Source: Bacteriovorax sp037444575
GTDB taxonomy: Bacteria; Bdellovibrionota; Bacteriovoracia; Bacteriovoracales; Bacteriovoracaceae
Length of the DNA: 64,000 nucleotides
Assembly (NCBI GenBank): GCA_037444575.1
Contig: JBBIME010000003.1
Coordinates: forward strand, 372,001 to 436,000
Direction of reading: 5' to 3'
This document shows positions 26,858-35,964 of this stretch, piece by piece. A model generated the notes under the pieces. It was not told where the DNA came from. It was given only the letters and a program-made list of their open reading frames with translations, and did no database searches. Both the position numbers and the translations under genes were made by a program. Numbering within the stretch: position 1 is the stretch's first letter; each line of letters opens with the position of its first letter.

Positions 26858-28182
26858 TATTCGTATTTCCTAAAATGAGCAATAAATTCTCTGACTGATT
26901 TGTAGGTTATGATTTCATTTTCAAAATGTTTTTTTACAGCTTCACGTTCAAGATCGGATGCTTCGAGGTGATTTAAAATATTCATCAAGTGCATCTTCAT
27001 ATGCCCTTTTTGAATTCCACTTGTGACTAGCGATCTTACTGCTGCAAAGTTTTGTGCAAGTCCAATGCTGGCGACAACTTTCATGAGCTCAGTTGCATTT
27101 GGACGTCCAAGCATATCAAGAGATAATCTCGACAACGGATGAAGTGAGGTCAATCCTCCGACAGTTCCAATATTCATTGGAATTTCTAATGTCATCTTAA
27201 ATTTTCCATTATCAAGGCTTACATCTGATAATCCTCGATACTGTCCATCTCTGGCAGCATAAGCATGTCCACAGGCTTCAACTGCTCTATAGTCATTTCC
27301 AGTAGCAACAACAACGGCATCAATTCCGTTAAAAATACCTTTATTATGAGTTACCGCTCGAGTGACATCAATTTTTGAAATTGTAATTGCTCGCTTAAAT
27401 TTATCGGCAAATTCAGATGCGCTCATCTCTAAACTTGGATCATTAAGATCATCGATATCGCATTCAACAAAACTTCGAACTAAGCAATTCGGTGTATAAT
27501 TTGAAAGAATTGCCATTATGATTTGAGCATCTTTTTCATCATCACTAAAACCAGGCGCCATTTTAATTTTTTCTTTAAATGTTCTGGCAATTAATTCAAG
27601 AATAGAATTGATAAAATTAGCTCCCATGGCATCTTTAGTCTCAAACTCAGCAGAAAGCTGATAATAGCCAGGTTCATCCGCAGTTTTATCAATAAGATTA
27701 AGAGAGATTATCCCTCCGCCTCTTTTTTCCATATTTTCAGTGAGAGGTTTTGCCTCAAGAATTAATTCTTCTTTTATCGTTTCAAAAAAACCAGAAAGCT
27801 TTGAAGTTTCTCCCTTCCAGATAAAATGAACCTGTCCTGATTTTGTGGTCGTTAGGACTTCAGCGTGAAACCCTCCACGAGTCAGCCAGAAATTCGCTGA
27901 GCGAGCAGAAGCTGCCACAACAGAACTTTCTTCAATAACCATCGGAACACAAAGAAGCTCACCATTTAAAAGAAGATTGGGAACTACGCCAAAAGGAAAA
28001 GGAAAATTGGTCAGGGTATTTTCACTGAATTCATCAAGTGTTTTTTGAACTTCCTCATCATCATGCCAAAACTTCTTAAATTGAGAGCGAGCGGCATCTG
28101 AATCAGAAAAATAATTCTCAACGACAAGATCAATTTTTTCAAACTTTGAAAGTTTAGAAAAACCATTCATTGGTTTTTTCAT
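26857..28182 (-). CDS. mvaA: Hydroxymethylglutaryl-CoA reductase, class II (degradative-type sequence)
   Basis: This 441-residue protein is a class II HMG-CoA reductase. It contains DAMGANFINS, HNKGIFNGIDAVVVATGND, RAVEACGHAYAARDGQY and GTVGGLTSLHPLSRLSLDML. The family is often named degradative, but in a mevalonate biosynthesis operon it should reduce HMG-CoA to mevalonate. It overlaps fni by 4 bases (ATGA). HMG-CoA synthase, needed upstream, is not in the window. Confidence 0.93.
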   Translation of the reverse strand: MKKPMNGFSKLSKFEKIDLVVENYFSDSDAARSQFKKFWHDDEEVQKTLDEFSENTLTNFPFPFGVVPNLLLNGELLCVPMVIEESSVVAASARSANFWLTRGGFHAEVLTTTKSGQVHFIWKGETSKLSGFFETIKEELILEAKPLTENMEKRGGGIISLNLIDKTADEPGYYQLSAEFETKDAMGANFINSILELIARTFKEKIKMAPGFSDDEKDAQIIMAILSNYTPNCLVRSFVECDIDDLNDPSLEMSASEFADKFKRAITISKIDVTRAVTHNKGIFNGIDAVVVATGNDYRAVEACGHAYAARDGQYRGLSDVSLDNGKFKMTLEIPMNIGTVGGLTSLHPLSRLSLDMLGRPNATELMKVVASIGLAQNFAAVRSLVTSGIQKGHMKMHLMNILNHLEASDLEREAVKKHFENEIITYKSVREFIAHFRKYE

Positions 28183-29210
28183 AAAACCTGCTCCTTAACT
28201 TTTAAATCCAAAAAAGCTTTCGCCACTTTTAGTCCTGCGATTTCACCTCTGATAAAATTTTTAAGATCATCATAGTTTTCAGCATGAACTAGAAAATTCT
28301 TGGCCTGTCCAATCACTGACGGATAATTTAATTTCTGATGAAGATAAAAACCATCGAGAATGTTTTCAATTCCCCCAGAGATTATTATTTGCTTTTCTTT
28401 ATATTGAACGTTTTCATTTAATAGTGAATTTAAAAAACCGACCATCTCTGGGGCCGTATGACCAACATGACTTAAGGCCTTCATCCAGCTAGATGATTGT
28501 TCACTTCTTATTTGTTCTAGTTTAGAAAAATTTGTTCCACCAAAGCTTGCAAGCTCAATTCCAGCAATCGGTAAATCTAAGAGGGCCTTAAGGCTTCTAG
28601 GCCCCATTCCCTGTCCTACTTCCTTAACTATGATTTTAGTTTTAAGAACATTGCAAAGCTTCGTTAATGATTCAAGAGGAGAAATATTTAGACGATCTCC
28701 TTCAGGCTGAAACCATTCTTGAAGAGGATTGATATGAACGATCAATCCGTCAGCATCAAGTTCACCCATCATATCACTCATTTTTTGATGATCGTTTTTT
28801 AAAAGCATTGTCTCAACCTGAGCAATTCCCAGATTGGCATACAGTGGAAGATCAGATCCTATAATTGGACGAAGATTGAAATCGTTAAAATATTCTTTCT
28901 TTAAATTATTATCGAGTAGAACTCGACAAGAACCTAAGCCCATTCCAAGTCCGAACTCGTGACAAGCGCGAGCGAGATTTTGATTAATATGGCGGGCCTT
29001 CCCCACTCCTCCGGTCATACTTGAAACCCAAAGAGGCGCGCGCATTTTTTTTCCTAAAAATGGGAGTTCTAAATCAGATTCATCACTTGGGTGAGCAGAA
29101 AAAAGCGGTTCATAATTAAAGCGCTCATCAACAAGAGCGCCACTTGTCTGTGCCCTATTGGCCAGATCAATATGATCCTTTTTTCTAGTCTCTTGAGATG
29201 TATTTTGCAT
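28179..29210 (-). CDS. fni: Isopentenyl-diphosphate delta-isomerase, type 2 (FMN)
   Basis: This protein matches type 2 IPP isomerase, which interconverts IPP and DMAPP using FMN and NADPH. Characteristic segments are APLWVSSMTGGVGKARHIN, GLGMGLGSCR, VKEVGQGMGPRSLKALLDLP, and IELASFGGTNFSKLE. It is the first gene of the mevalonate operon. I chose ATG at 29210 because AGGGA lies 5-6 bases before it; an upstream in-frame start at 29234 lacks a ribosome-binding site. The product is 343 residues. Confidence 0.92.
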   Translation of the reverse strand: MQNTSQETRKKDHIDLANRAQTSGALVDERFNYEPLFSAHPSDESDLELPFLGKKMRAPLWVSSMTGGVGKARHINQNLARACHEFGLGMGLGSCRVLLDNNLKKEYFNDFNLRPIIGSDLPLYANLGIAQVETMLLKNDHQKMSDMMGELDADGLIVHINPLQEWFQPEGDRLNISPLESLTKLCNVLKTKIIVKEVGQGMGPRSLKALLDLPIAGIELASFGGTNFSKLEQIRSEQSSSWMKALSHVGHTAPEMVGFLNSLLNENVQYKEKQIIISGGIENILDGFYLHQKLNYPSVIGQAKNFLVHAENYDDLKNFIRGEIAGLKVAKAFLDLKVKEQVL

Positions 29211-29275
29211 AGAGTCCCTAATTATCACGAACACACAAGGCCGTCATGCCTTTTTAACTATCTAACCAGTTGTTA

Positions 29276-29980
29276 TTATTCAGAAAGGATCAAGATAAAC
29301 TCTCTTTTGAAATCAGTTATGCTCCCAAGGAGCTCATTAGGAGTACCAAGCTTTAATTCTTCTGTGGGACAATTTAAATCTAGGGCCACAAAAACCTTCT
29401 TATTTCCACTCCATACTTCCTGCATTTCCTCAAGCACTCGCTTTAAGCGATAAGGTGTATCCATTAAAATACTTGTATGTTTGGCAGACATTAATTTTTT
29501 AATAACAGAAGATCTCTCAGCATTATCCAAGGGAAGAAATCCTTCAAACCAAAATTTTTTATGGGATAGTCCTGAAAGAGCCAACGCTAAAACGACAGAG
29601 TTGCAAAAAGGTGTTGAAGTTACTTTGATGTGATTCTGGTGACACATTCTTACAAGTTCAATTCCTGGATCATAAAAAGCAGGAAGGCCCCCATCGCTCA
29701 TAAGATATACGTTTTTACCTGACTTAAGACTTGCCAGTAATTCTTTTGAAACAGTATCAGCAGTGTGTTCGTTATAGAGAACGAAACTCTCAACAGCTGA
29801 TCTTGGAAGTTTAAATTGAAGCCATCTTCGTCTTCCAGGCTTTAAATCTTCAATCACAAAAACAGATGTCTCTGGATCGTTTAAAGCAGCACTCTCTAAA
29901 ATAGAAAAGGCCACAGGTTCAAGCACCCCTTCTTCTGAAAGCGGGGTGGGTATTAATGTAAGACTTCCTTTTGTTTTCAT
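29276..29980 (-). CDS. SAM-dependent methyltransferase, RsmI-like (tetrapyrrole methylase family)
   Basis: This 234-residue protein has the tetrapyrrole methylase fold seen in RsmI. A SAM-site motif LMSDGGLPAFYDPG lies near residue 95, and LSHKKFWFEGFLPLDNAERS matches the RsmI substrate region. It probably 2'-O-methylates C1402 of 16S rRNA or a related target, although it is of the shorter divergent type. It lies 66 bases upstream of fni on the same strand and may be transcribed with the mevalonate genes. Confidence 0.78.
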   Translation of the reverse strand: MKTKGSLTLIPTPLSEEGVLEPVAFSILESAALNDPETSVFVIEDLKPGRRRWLQFKLPRSAVESFVLYNEHTADTVSKELLASLKSGKNVYLMSDGGLPAFYDPGIELVRMCHQNHIKVTSTPFCNSVVLALALSGLSHKKFWFEGFLPLDNAERSSVIKKLMSAKHTSILMDTPYRLKRVLEEMQEVWSGNKKVFVALDLNCPTEELKLGTPNELLGSITDFKREFILILSE

Positions 29981-30053
29981 AGAGAGAAAAGATAGCAGAG
30001 GAATTTATGCTAGACATGCTAATTGTAGAGTTTACATGGTACAAACTAATTTA

Positions 30054-30081
30054 TTGTCATTTTTTAAAGAAGTGCTAAAAA
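30054..30081 (+). promoter_or_regulatory. Weak candidate promoter
   Basis: TTGTCA (30054-30059) and TAAAAA (30076-30081) are separated by 16 bases, upstream of the gene at 30118. Confidence 0.3.
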
Positions 30082-30117
30082 CACATAAAAATTACTAACT
30101 CCTGCGAGGAATTTACT

Positions 30118-30567
30118 ATGAAAAAAATGATTTTTAGAACTGTGATATTAGGTCTTTCATTGATCGCTTCAACCGTTGGTTTTGCAGAAGGGCTTCAAAC
30201 TGAAAAAGCTCAAATTAGACTTTTTGGAGATTATAGATCAGCAAGCACATATATCAATCAACATGACGATGGCACATTCTCTTTAGAATTAAATGCTAGT
30301 TATCGTGGATTCTCTGGAAAAATTGAACGAGACTTATACAGTTTTGATATCGATAATTCTAAATTAGAAGTTCAAGGAAAAGACTTATTTTTTGTTGAAG
30401 ACTCAGGGAATAAGATCAAAATTGCTAGTACTAAATGGTGGTACAGTCCTAAATGGCAAATCGATAGAAGTCGTGTAAAATTAACGAGCAATGTTAACAT
30501 CATCTCTAGCAATACAATCGAAGCAAATCCAGAACTAATTATTTTACCAGAAAATCTACAAAAATAG
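30118..30567 (+). CDS. Secreted hypothetical protein, 149 aa
   Basis: A signal peptide (FRTVILGLSLIASTVGFAEG) leads a short, beta-strand-rich mature domain without cysteines. Alternating polar and aromatic residues (YRGFSGKIERDLYSFDID) suggest a small barrel or jelly-roll. No family is recognised. The ribosome-binding site GAGGA precedes the start and a strong terminator follows, so it is a single-gene unit. Confidence 0.7.
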   Translation: MKKMIFRTVILGLSLIASTVGFAEGLQTEKAQIRLFGDYRSASTYINQHDDGTFSLELNASYRGFSGKIERDLYSFDIDNSKLEVQGKDLFFVEDSGNKIKIASTKWWYSPKWQIDRSRVKLTSNVNIISSNTIEANPELIILPENLQK

Positions 30568-30580
30568 TAAATAAGAAAGG

Positions 30581-30603
30581 TCCGGCCTATAAACTAGGCC
30601 GGA
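30581..30603. terminator. Rho-independent terminator (bidirectional)
   Basis: A perfect 9-base stem (30581-30589 with 30595-30603) with a 5-base loop is followed by TTTATGTTTAATT. It lies between convergent genes. Confidence 0.85.
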
Positions 30604-30614
30604 TTTATGTTTAA

Positions 30615-31166
30615 TTAAATTTTAAAAGACTGAACCGCTTTTGTAATTTCAACATTCTTAGCTTCACCGCTAATCACTTCAACATTGAGTTTCTTGATAT
30701 TTTTGAAATATTTTTTTAGAGAAACTTGAACTTCACTTCCAGCAATTTCCTTTGCACAACTAATTTTTGCTTTTGCTTCGATATCGCTATGAACGCCCTC
30801 TTCTTTTTTCTTTGGGTCTTTGATTTTTGCTTGCTCTTCTTTTGTCTCTTTCTGATCGATGACTTGAGCAAAACTAGCTTCAGTAATTTTGCATCCAAAT
30901 TTTTGATCAGGTGTAATTAAGGTTAAAAGTTTTTTTTCCCAAAGATCTTTAGCATCATTAAAGGTCTTTTTATCTTTATCAGTTTTAGGAAGATACTCAA
31001 ATCCAATGAAAGACTCAGACGGTCCATCAAGTTCAAGCTCTATTGTATTTTTCTCAACCCCCATTCCAAGCTTAATAGCTCCATGCTCATGCGCATGAAG
31101 GGCATGTTCACCAGCATTAACGTTTGCCATAAATAGGAGTCCAACAATAAAAAAAGATGCTTTCAT
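30615..31166 (-). CDS. ZrgA-like (DUF2796) periplasmic metal-related protein
   Basis: This 183-residue secreted protein has a signal peptide and then HALHAHEHG (residues 21-29), a His-rich metal-binding stretch. A Pro-Ser segment is followed by FIGFEYLP, the ZrgA/DUF2796 signature. ZrgA helps zinc uptake in Vibrio and is zinc-regulated. Two more cysteines sit in the middle. There is no zinc-transport operon next to it. A charged Lys/Glu linker lies at about 107-125. The ribosome-binding site GGAG lies 6 bases before the ATG. Confidence 0.78.
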   Translation of the reverse strand: MKASFFIVGLLFMANVNAGEHALHAHEHGAIKLGMGVEKNTIELELDGPSESFIGFEYLPKTDKDKKTFNDAKDLWEKKLLTLITPDQKFGCKITEASFAQVIDQKETKEEQAKIKDPKKKEEGVHSDIEAKAKISCAKEIAGSEVQVSLKKYFKNIKKLNVEVISGEAKNVEITKAVQSFKI

Positions 31167-31237
31167 ATAATCTCCAAGTTTTTGAGTCGTAAGTGATAAA
31201 AATTAAATCATATAATGCAGAATTCAAGCAATTACTT

Positions 31238-31243
31238 TATAAT
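31238..31243 (+). promoter_or_regulatory. Candidate -10 box (TATAAT) of the methyltransferase gene
   Basis: A perfect -10 ends 9 bases before the ATG at 31253, which would give an mRNA with almost no leader. No clear -35 is seen, so it is less certain than the tetR case. Confidence 0.4.
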
Positions 31244-31252
31244 TAAATAACT

Positions 31253-32401
31253 ATGAATTTAACTGACTCTGCTCGCTTTTTTATTGTTTACCCAATGGAT
31301 CTCGAAGATCTAGGTCTTATTGAACTCAATGAGGCATTTATACTTCATTTTCCCGAAAATTCTTTCTCTGTGATTGCGCAAATTCCAGGCGGAATTGAGA
31401 TAGAATGTCCTTTTTTAATTGGAGTGAGCTTAAATCGAATTCTGCGCACTCCTACTCGAATTCTTTTAAGGCTTGCTGAATTTAAGTGTCGCGATTTCCC
31501 AAAACTCTATCAAAAAATTTCTAAGTTTAACTGGTCTCATTGGATGATTGGCCAGACACCTGAAGTTGTCTCAGCTTCAAAAGACTCAAGACTTTTTGAT
31601 TCAAGAAAAATAGAAAAGGCCATCGCAGATGGGGTCAATCAGTACTACCGACATCGCCCCGTTAAAAAACGTTACTTAGACCATCTTGAAAATGCAAAAA
31701 AAGAAAATCTTCCGGCCATTTATTTCCGTGTAGAAAACGATGTCTGTACGTTAAGCATCGATACAACGGGAGAGCGTCTGCATTTGCGTGGAGAAAAAAC
31801 GCTCACAGGACTTGCGCCCATAAGAGAAAACTTAGCAGCATTACTACTTACCGAACTAAAAAAACATCTCTCAATTGAATCAATCACTCTCATTGATCCA
31901 ATGTGTGGCTCTGGGACATTTTTAATTGAAGCAAAAAATGAATTCAGTATAACAGAGGCACGCGATTTCTCTTTTTTACATATGCCAATTGTTATTGATC
32001 ATTTAAGTCAATTGCCAAAACTAGAAGAGAAAAAAAGTTCTTTCTATAATGAGTTTATTGGTTTTGAGATAAATCCAGGAGTCGTCGCTCAGGCTTCAAA
32101 AAATGCGCCACTGATAAATTTTCAAAAAGAGGATCTTTTTTCAAACACCTCTCACTCCTATAAAAACCCTGTTGTCATAATCAATCCACCTTATGGAATA
32201 AGAGTGGGCGAAAATATTAATTTGGAATATTTTTTAAATGTTATTACTTCTATAAAAAAGAAATTCTCCCCTCATCTTTTAGGTATTATTGTTCCCAGTA
32301 TTTATAAACTGAAAGCTTGTGATCAATTTAAAATTGAAAGTGCCCGCCCTTTTAAAAATGGTGGAATTGAAGTTGTCTTTTACGTATTGGGATTTAAGTA
32401 G
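31253..32401 (+). CDS. THUMP-domain class I SAM-dependent RNA methyltransferase
   Basis: This 382-residue protein looks like the RlmL/YcbY N-terminal half (UPF0020 family). A THUMP-like RNA-binding domain (about 50-160) is followed by a Rossmann methyltransferase domain with motif I DPMCGSGTFLIEA and the catalytic NPPYGIRVGENINL. Such enzymes make m2G in 23S rRNA or tRNA. No ribosome-binding site precedes the ATG; see the -10 box at 31238. Its 3' end overlaps the convergent gene at 32380 by 22 bases. Confidence 0.88.
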   Translation: MNLTDSARFFIVYPMDLEDLGLIELNEAFILHFPENSFSVIAQIPGGIEIECPFLIGVSLNRILRTPTRILLRLAEFKCRDFPKLYQKISKFNWSHWMIGQTPEVVSASKDSRLFDSRKIEKAIADGVNQYYRHRPVKKRYLDHLENAKKENLPAIYFRVENDVCTLSIDTTGERLHLRGEKTLTGLAPIRENLAALLLTELKKHLSIESITLIDPMCGSGTFLIEAKNEFSITEARDFSFLHMPIVIDHLSQLPKLEEKKSSFYNEFIGFEINPGVVAQASKNAPLINFQKEDLFSNTSHSYKNPVVIINPPYGIRVGENINLEYFLNVITSIKKKFSPHLLGIIVPSIYKLKACDQFKIESARPFKNGGIEVVFYVLGFK

Positions 32402-33561
32402 ACCTGAGTTTTTACAGTCACGCCGCTGATATAAGGAATAAGAACGATTTCATCCTTTTGTGTTTTGACTACTGATTCACCCAATGAAGTTTTCATCCAT
32501 GATGGCGTCACTACTTTTTCTTTTCCTTCAGGAGTAATCATCTTTAGAGTGCGACCTGTTATTTCAGTAGTTCCTTCAGATTTAATGATCAAAGCAAGTT
32601 GAAGATCGCGTTCAACATCGACAACTTCTCCAATATAATTATTATCCTGTCTTTGAGTTCTTTTATTTTTCAATTTCGTAAAAAGAACATCTGATTTATT
32701 GATATTGTAGAACCCTCTAATGAGAGGGCGAAGATGATTTTTCTTAATAGAAAGATCACTCTCCTGAATTTTTCCTGATAAAAGATTCACAATATTTTTT
32801 AAATAATTTTTAAAATTATCATCAAAACGGAGATCAATTCGGGCATGATTAATTCCCATCTCAGATAATTCATTGAAGACATCTAAAAGATAGAGATCTT
32901 TCACATTGAACATGAATGTTCCATGACGATTTTCTATTATTGGAAATCCAGAATGAGGACTCTCCTCACTCGTTCCATTGGCCTCGATAAAGGAATTTTG
33001 AACTTGTTCTTTTTCCAAAGGAGAAAGAAGCATGCGCGCGCTATAAAATAGAAGAATGCGCCCAAAGGTTAAAATCTCGATAGGAGTTTTTATTTCTTTA
33101 GCATAAGCTTTGAGCATATCTTTTGAAAGTTCATTGGATAAAACCAATCTCTCACATTGCTCTCCCAGGTAATCAGACCATTTTTTGAGGCCTTCCAAGT
33201 TGTGATTGCCGTTTTCTAAAATAAGCTGAATCTTAAGCCATGGGTACTTTGTTTTTATATATTGAACAGCACCTGGGTCTTGAACTCGAACTGCTTTAAA
33301 ATCATGCAATGGCAATCGATCAAAAATCTCAACTGTCTTTAAAAATTTTTCTTCTTGATTTAAAACGTCCCATTCCAAAATCGCGGGAACATTATTTTTA
33401 GATGCCTTGTTTATCAAGTTTAGCATTTCATCTAGAGATGACTTGCTATAACGAGAAAGTTCACTGCACCCTAAAATGATCTCATAGGAAAGTGATTCGT
33501 CCTTGTGACTTAAGAACTCATTAAATTCATGAACTGATTCTATATAAGTGACAAGTTTCAC
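32380..33561 (-). CDS. U32-family-like protein lacking the Fe-S cysteines
   Basis: This 393-residue protein is weakly U32-like by pattern and position: a barrel-type alternation and a C-terminal small beta domain. It overlaps the true U32 gene upstream by 4 bases (ATGA). It has only two cysteines and lacks the four-cysteine set that binds the 4Fe-4S cluster in U32 enzymes. It may be a non-catalytic partner, a substrate-binding subunit or a diverged paralogue. The assignment as a U32 homologue is inference. It ends inside the convergent methyltransferase gene (22-base overlap). Confidence 0.55.
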   Translation of the reverse strand: MKLVTYIESVHEFNEFLSHKDESLSYEIILGCSELSRYSKSSLDEMLNLINKASKNNVPAILEWDVLNQEEKFLKTVEIFDRLPLHDFKAVRVQDPGAVQYIKTKYPWLKIQLILENGNHNLEGLKKWSDYLGEQCERLVLSNELSKDMLKAYAKEIKTPIEILTFGRILLFYSARMLLSPLEKEQVQNSFIEANGTSEESPHSGFPIIENRHGTFMFNVKDLYLLDVFNELSEMGINHARIDLRFDDNFKNYLKNIVNLLSGKIQESDLSIKKNHLRPLIRGFYNINKSDVLFTKLKNKRTQRQDNNYIGEVVDVERDLQLALIIKSEGTTEITGRTLKMITPEGKEKVVTPSWMKTSLGESVVKTQKDEIVLIPYISGVTVKTQVYLNPNT

Positions 33562-34760
33562 GAGTTCACTGCCTTTCTTATAATATTAAATTTTTCAGCC
33601 CCTTGTACGTAAGGGATTTTAACAACACTGCCTGGTTTTGATTTTAAAACATCGGCTCCTGAAATTGACTTTAAAAAATTCACATGGAGTTTAGAAGTTG
33701 CCCCTTTAAAAGGCATTACTTCAAGCGTTTCTCCTGGGCAAAAAGCACTTTTTACATCAACTAATAAATGTTGTCCGACAACTGACTCTAAAACAATTCC
33801 AGAAACGACAAATTCATTATCGTCATGCTCGCGTTGATTGTAGATTGAGTCTTCGCCAGCATAATCATCTAAACTACCTGTAGTGTAATCGCGATGAGAT
33901 ACTTTGTTTAATTCCTCTTCCCACAACAGCATATCATTTGATAAAAAATGCCCGTGCGTTTTATAAAAGCGCAAAGCATCTGAATAAACCTTAGATATCG
34001 TTCCAGCGTAGTGATGACTTTTATTTCTTCCTTCAATTTTTAAGGAATCAATTCCTGCTTCAATAAATTCAGGAAGCATCCGGATTCCTTCCAAATCTTT
34101 TGAACTCATGAAATACGCTTTTTTATTTTCAACGCTCGCATTATTAAAATCGATCGAATATTCAAAACGACACGAATGCGCACAACCGCCGCGATTTGAG
34201 TCGCGCCCTTGAGTGTAATTAGAAATCACACAGTTTCCAGAAAATGCCATACACATTGATCCATGTACAAACATTTCAATTTCTAGACCCGTTGCCTTTT
34301 TGATCTTTGCGGCCTCTTTAATCGTCACTTCGCGGCCGAGCACAATTCTTTGTGCACCCATTTTTTGCCAAAGTTTTGCCGATTCGACATTAAGACAGCT
34401 GGCCTGTGTTGATAAATGGACGACTAATTTAGAATGTTTTTTTACTGTCGCGATTACTCCTAGATCTGAAACAATAACGGCATCCACTTTAAGCTCTTCC
34501 AAAAGGTGAAGGAACTCTGGAAGCTCTTCTAAATCCTTGTCATGCAAAAAGCTGTTGAGAACCACATAGACAAGAGTTCCCAGGGAATGAGCAAATTCAA
34601 CTCCCTCGGCCAATTCTTCATAGGTAAAATTATCTGATGCCTGTCTCAAACCAAATTTTTGTCCGCCAAGATAAACGGCATTGGCCCCATAAAGCACAGA
34701 GACTTTAAGCTTCTCTAAGCTTCCGGCCGGAGACAATAATTCAGGTATCCAGTGACTCAT
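33558..34760 (-). CDS. U32 family protein (TrhP/YegQ-like, tRNA hydroxylation)
   Basis: This 400-residue protein starts with ELLSPAGSLEKLKVSVLYGA, the U32 hallmark. Four cysteines, C170, C177, C193 and C197, match the 4Fe-4S cluster of this family, with the signature CVISNYTQGRDSNRGGCAHSC region. U32 proteins include TrhP (5-hydroxyuridine in tRNA), RlhA (23S rRNA C2501) and UbiU/UbiV; its size and C-terminal domain fit TrhP best. I chose ATG at 34760 (AAGGAA before it); an upstream in-frame start at 34808 is unlikely. Confidence 0.87.
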   Translation of the reverse strand: MSHWIPELLSPAGSLEKLKVSVLYGANAVYLGGQKFGLRQASDNFTYEELAEGVEFAHSLGTLVYVVLNSFLHDKDLEELPEFLHLLEELKVDAVIVSDLGVIATVKKHSKLVVHLSTQASCLNVESAKLWQKMGAQRIVLGREVTIKEAAKIKKATGLEIEMFVHGSMCMAFSGNCVISNYTQGRDSNRGGCAHSCRFEYSIDFNNASVENKKAYFMSSKDLEGIRMLPEFIEAGIDSLKIEGRNKSHHYAGTISKVYSDALRFYKTHGHFLSNDMLLWEEELNKVSHRDYTTGSLDDYAGEDSIYNQREHDDNEFVVSGIVLESVVGQHLLVDVKSAFCPGETLEVMPFKGATSKLHVNFLKSISGADVLKSKPGSVVKIPYVQGAEKFNIIRKAVNS

Positions 34761-34815
34761 CGTTAATTTCCTTTTTAGTTCTTTTAGATACCAAAGTTTT
34801 TGATACAATCAAAGT

Positions 34816-35955
34816 ATGATCAAAAAGTTTTTCATCTTTCTTTTCATTTTAATCGTTCTTGCCGGTGGCTATGCCTATTGGGCCTTTTCGGCCAAAAGGA
34901 TGTTTATAACACCTTATCCGTATGGTTTTAATGCCAATGCTATAAATGCCTTGGGCCCGGAGCTTAAACTTGCCGAAAACGCCAATATTCTCATCGTTGG
35001 CGATCGGATGGCAGAGGCCTTGAACAATTATACAACTGAATTATCCAACGAATTTGCTAAAAGTTTTAAAACTCCCCCAAAAATTTATAATTGGGCAAAA
35101 CCTCATGAGGGACTTCATCGGACTCTTTTTAAACTAAAATCCTTGAAAAAACTCCCGCCAATAATTATTTACCACGGGGCCAGCTCAGAACTTTATGAAA
35201 AAACTTTTGCGGTAGCTGACAAAAATGCCATTGTGAAAAACTTCTCCCTTTATGATGACGAGAAAATCATATCTCTCATCATCACATTTCCAGTGCTTTC
35301 TAAAATCTTTTATCAGAAAACTCAGTTTTTTGAATTAGGCCCAATCAAAGAATATCACAATCGTCTTCCAGGAATGGATAAGATGAATGAAAAAGAAATT
35401 GCTTTTAAATTGTTTGATTACGAACTAAGAGAGCTTATTGATTTGATCAAAGATAAAAAAAGTAACCTGATATTAATTACCACGCCTCTCAATCTGGAAG
35501 TTCAACCAAAAGAGATTTGTTCAAGTTCAACAAGCAATACAATTATTGAAGTTCAGCAAGAGATTGAAGGACTGATCAAACAAGGTAATTATAAAAAAGC
35601 CTATCCGATGGCAGTTGAACTCGCTAATGAAACTTATAGTAATGCCCAATCCTTTTATCTTTTAGGTAAGGCCAGTCTCGGGCTCGGCGATCTAAGGACT
35701 GCCAGAGAAGCTTTTCAAAAAGCATCAGTCTTTGACTGCTCCAATTGGAGAGGAAATGCCGTCTACAATGCTATTTTGAAAACTCAAGCAAAAAAAAGAC
35801 AGCTTCCTCTTATCGATTTTGACCAATATATGGCCTCTTCTCTTTCAAAAGAAGGCCTCTTTACTGATGAGATTTTCCCTCAAAACATTTTTTATCAAAC
35901 TATGATTGGGGAACTTAAGGAAACATTGAAAAAACTTTTAAGCGTTAATTTTTAA
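34816..35955 (+). CDS. Membrane-anchored protein with possible SGNH-like domain and TPR-like end
   Basis: This 379-residue protein has an N-terminal membrane anchor (FIFLFILIVLAGGYAYWAF). The periplasmic region starts with NILIVGDRMAE, resembling block I (GDS) of SGNH hydrolases but with Arg-Met in place of Ser; YHGASSE is a further loop. Residues about 250-320 contain a TPR-like pair (NYKKAYPMAVELANE, then FYLLGKASLGLGDLRTAREAF). The catalytic Ser is not apparent, so it may be a non-enzymatic SGNH relative. It is 9 bases from the next gene and probably an operon partner. Confidence 0.55.
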   Translation: MIKKFFIFLFILIVLAGGYAYWAFSAKRMFITPYPYGFNANAINALGPELKLAENANILIVGDRMAEALNNYTTELSNEFAKSFKTPPKIYNWAKPHEGLHRTLFKLKSLKKLPPIIIYHGASSELYEKTFAVADKNAIVKNFSLYDDEKIISLIITFPVLSKIFYQKTQFFELGPIKEYHNRLPGMDKMNEKEIAFKLFDYELRELIDLIKDKKSNLILITTPLNLEVQPKEICSSSTSNTIIEVQQEIEGLIKQGNYKKAYPMAVELANETYSNAQSFYLLGKASLGLGDLRTAREAFQKASVFDCSNWRGNAVYNAILKTQAKKRQLPLIDFDQYMASSLSKEGLFTDEIFPQNIFYQTMIGELKETLKKLLSVNF

Positions 35956-35964
35956 GGAAGTGAT

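Noticed and set aside
29091..29453. 120-codon plus-strand open frame across the fni start
   Set aside because: It overlaps two well-supported minus-strand genes and lacks a ribosome-binding site and family features.
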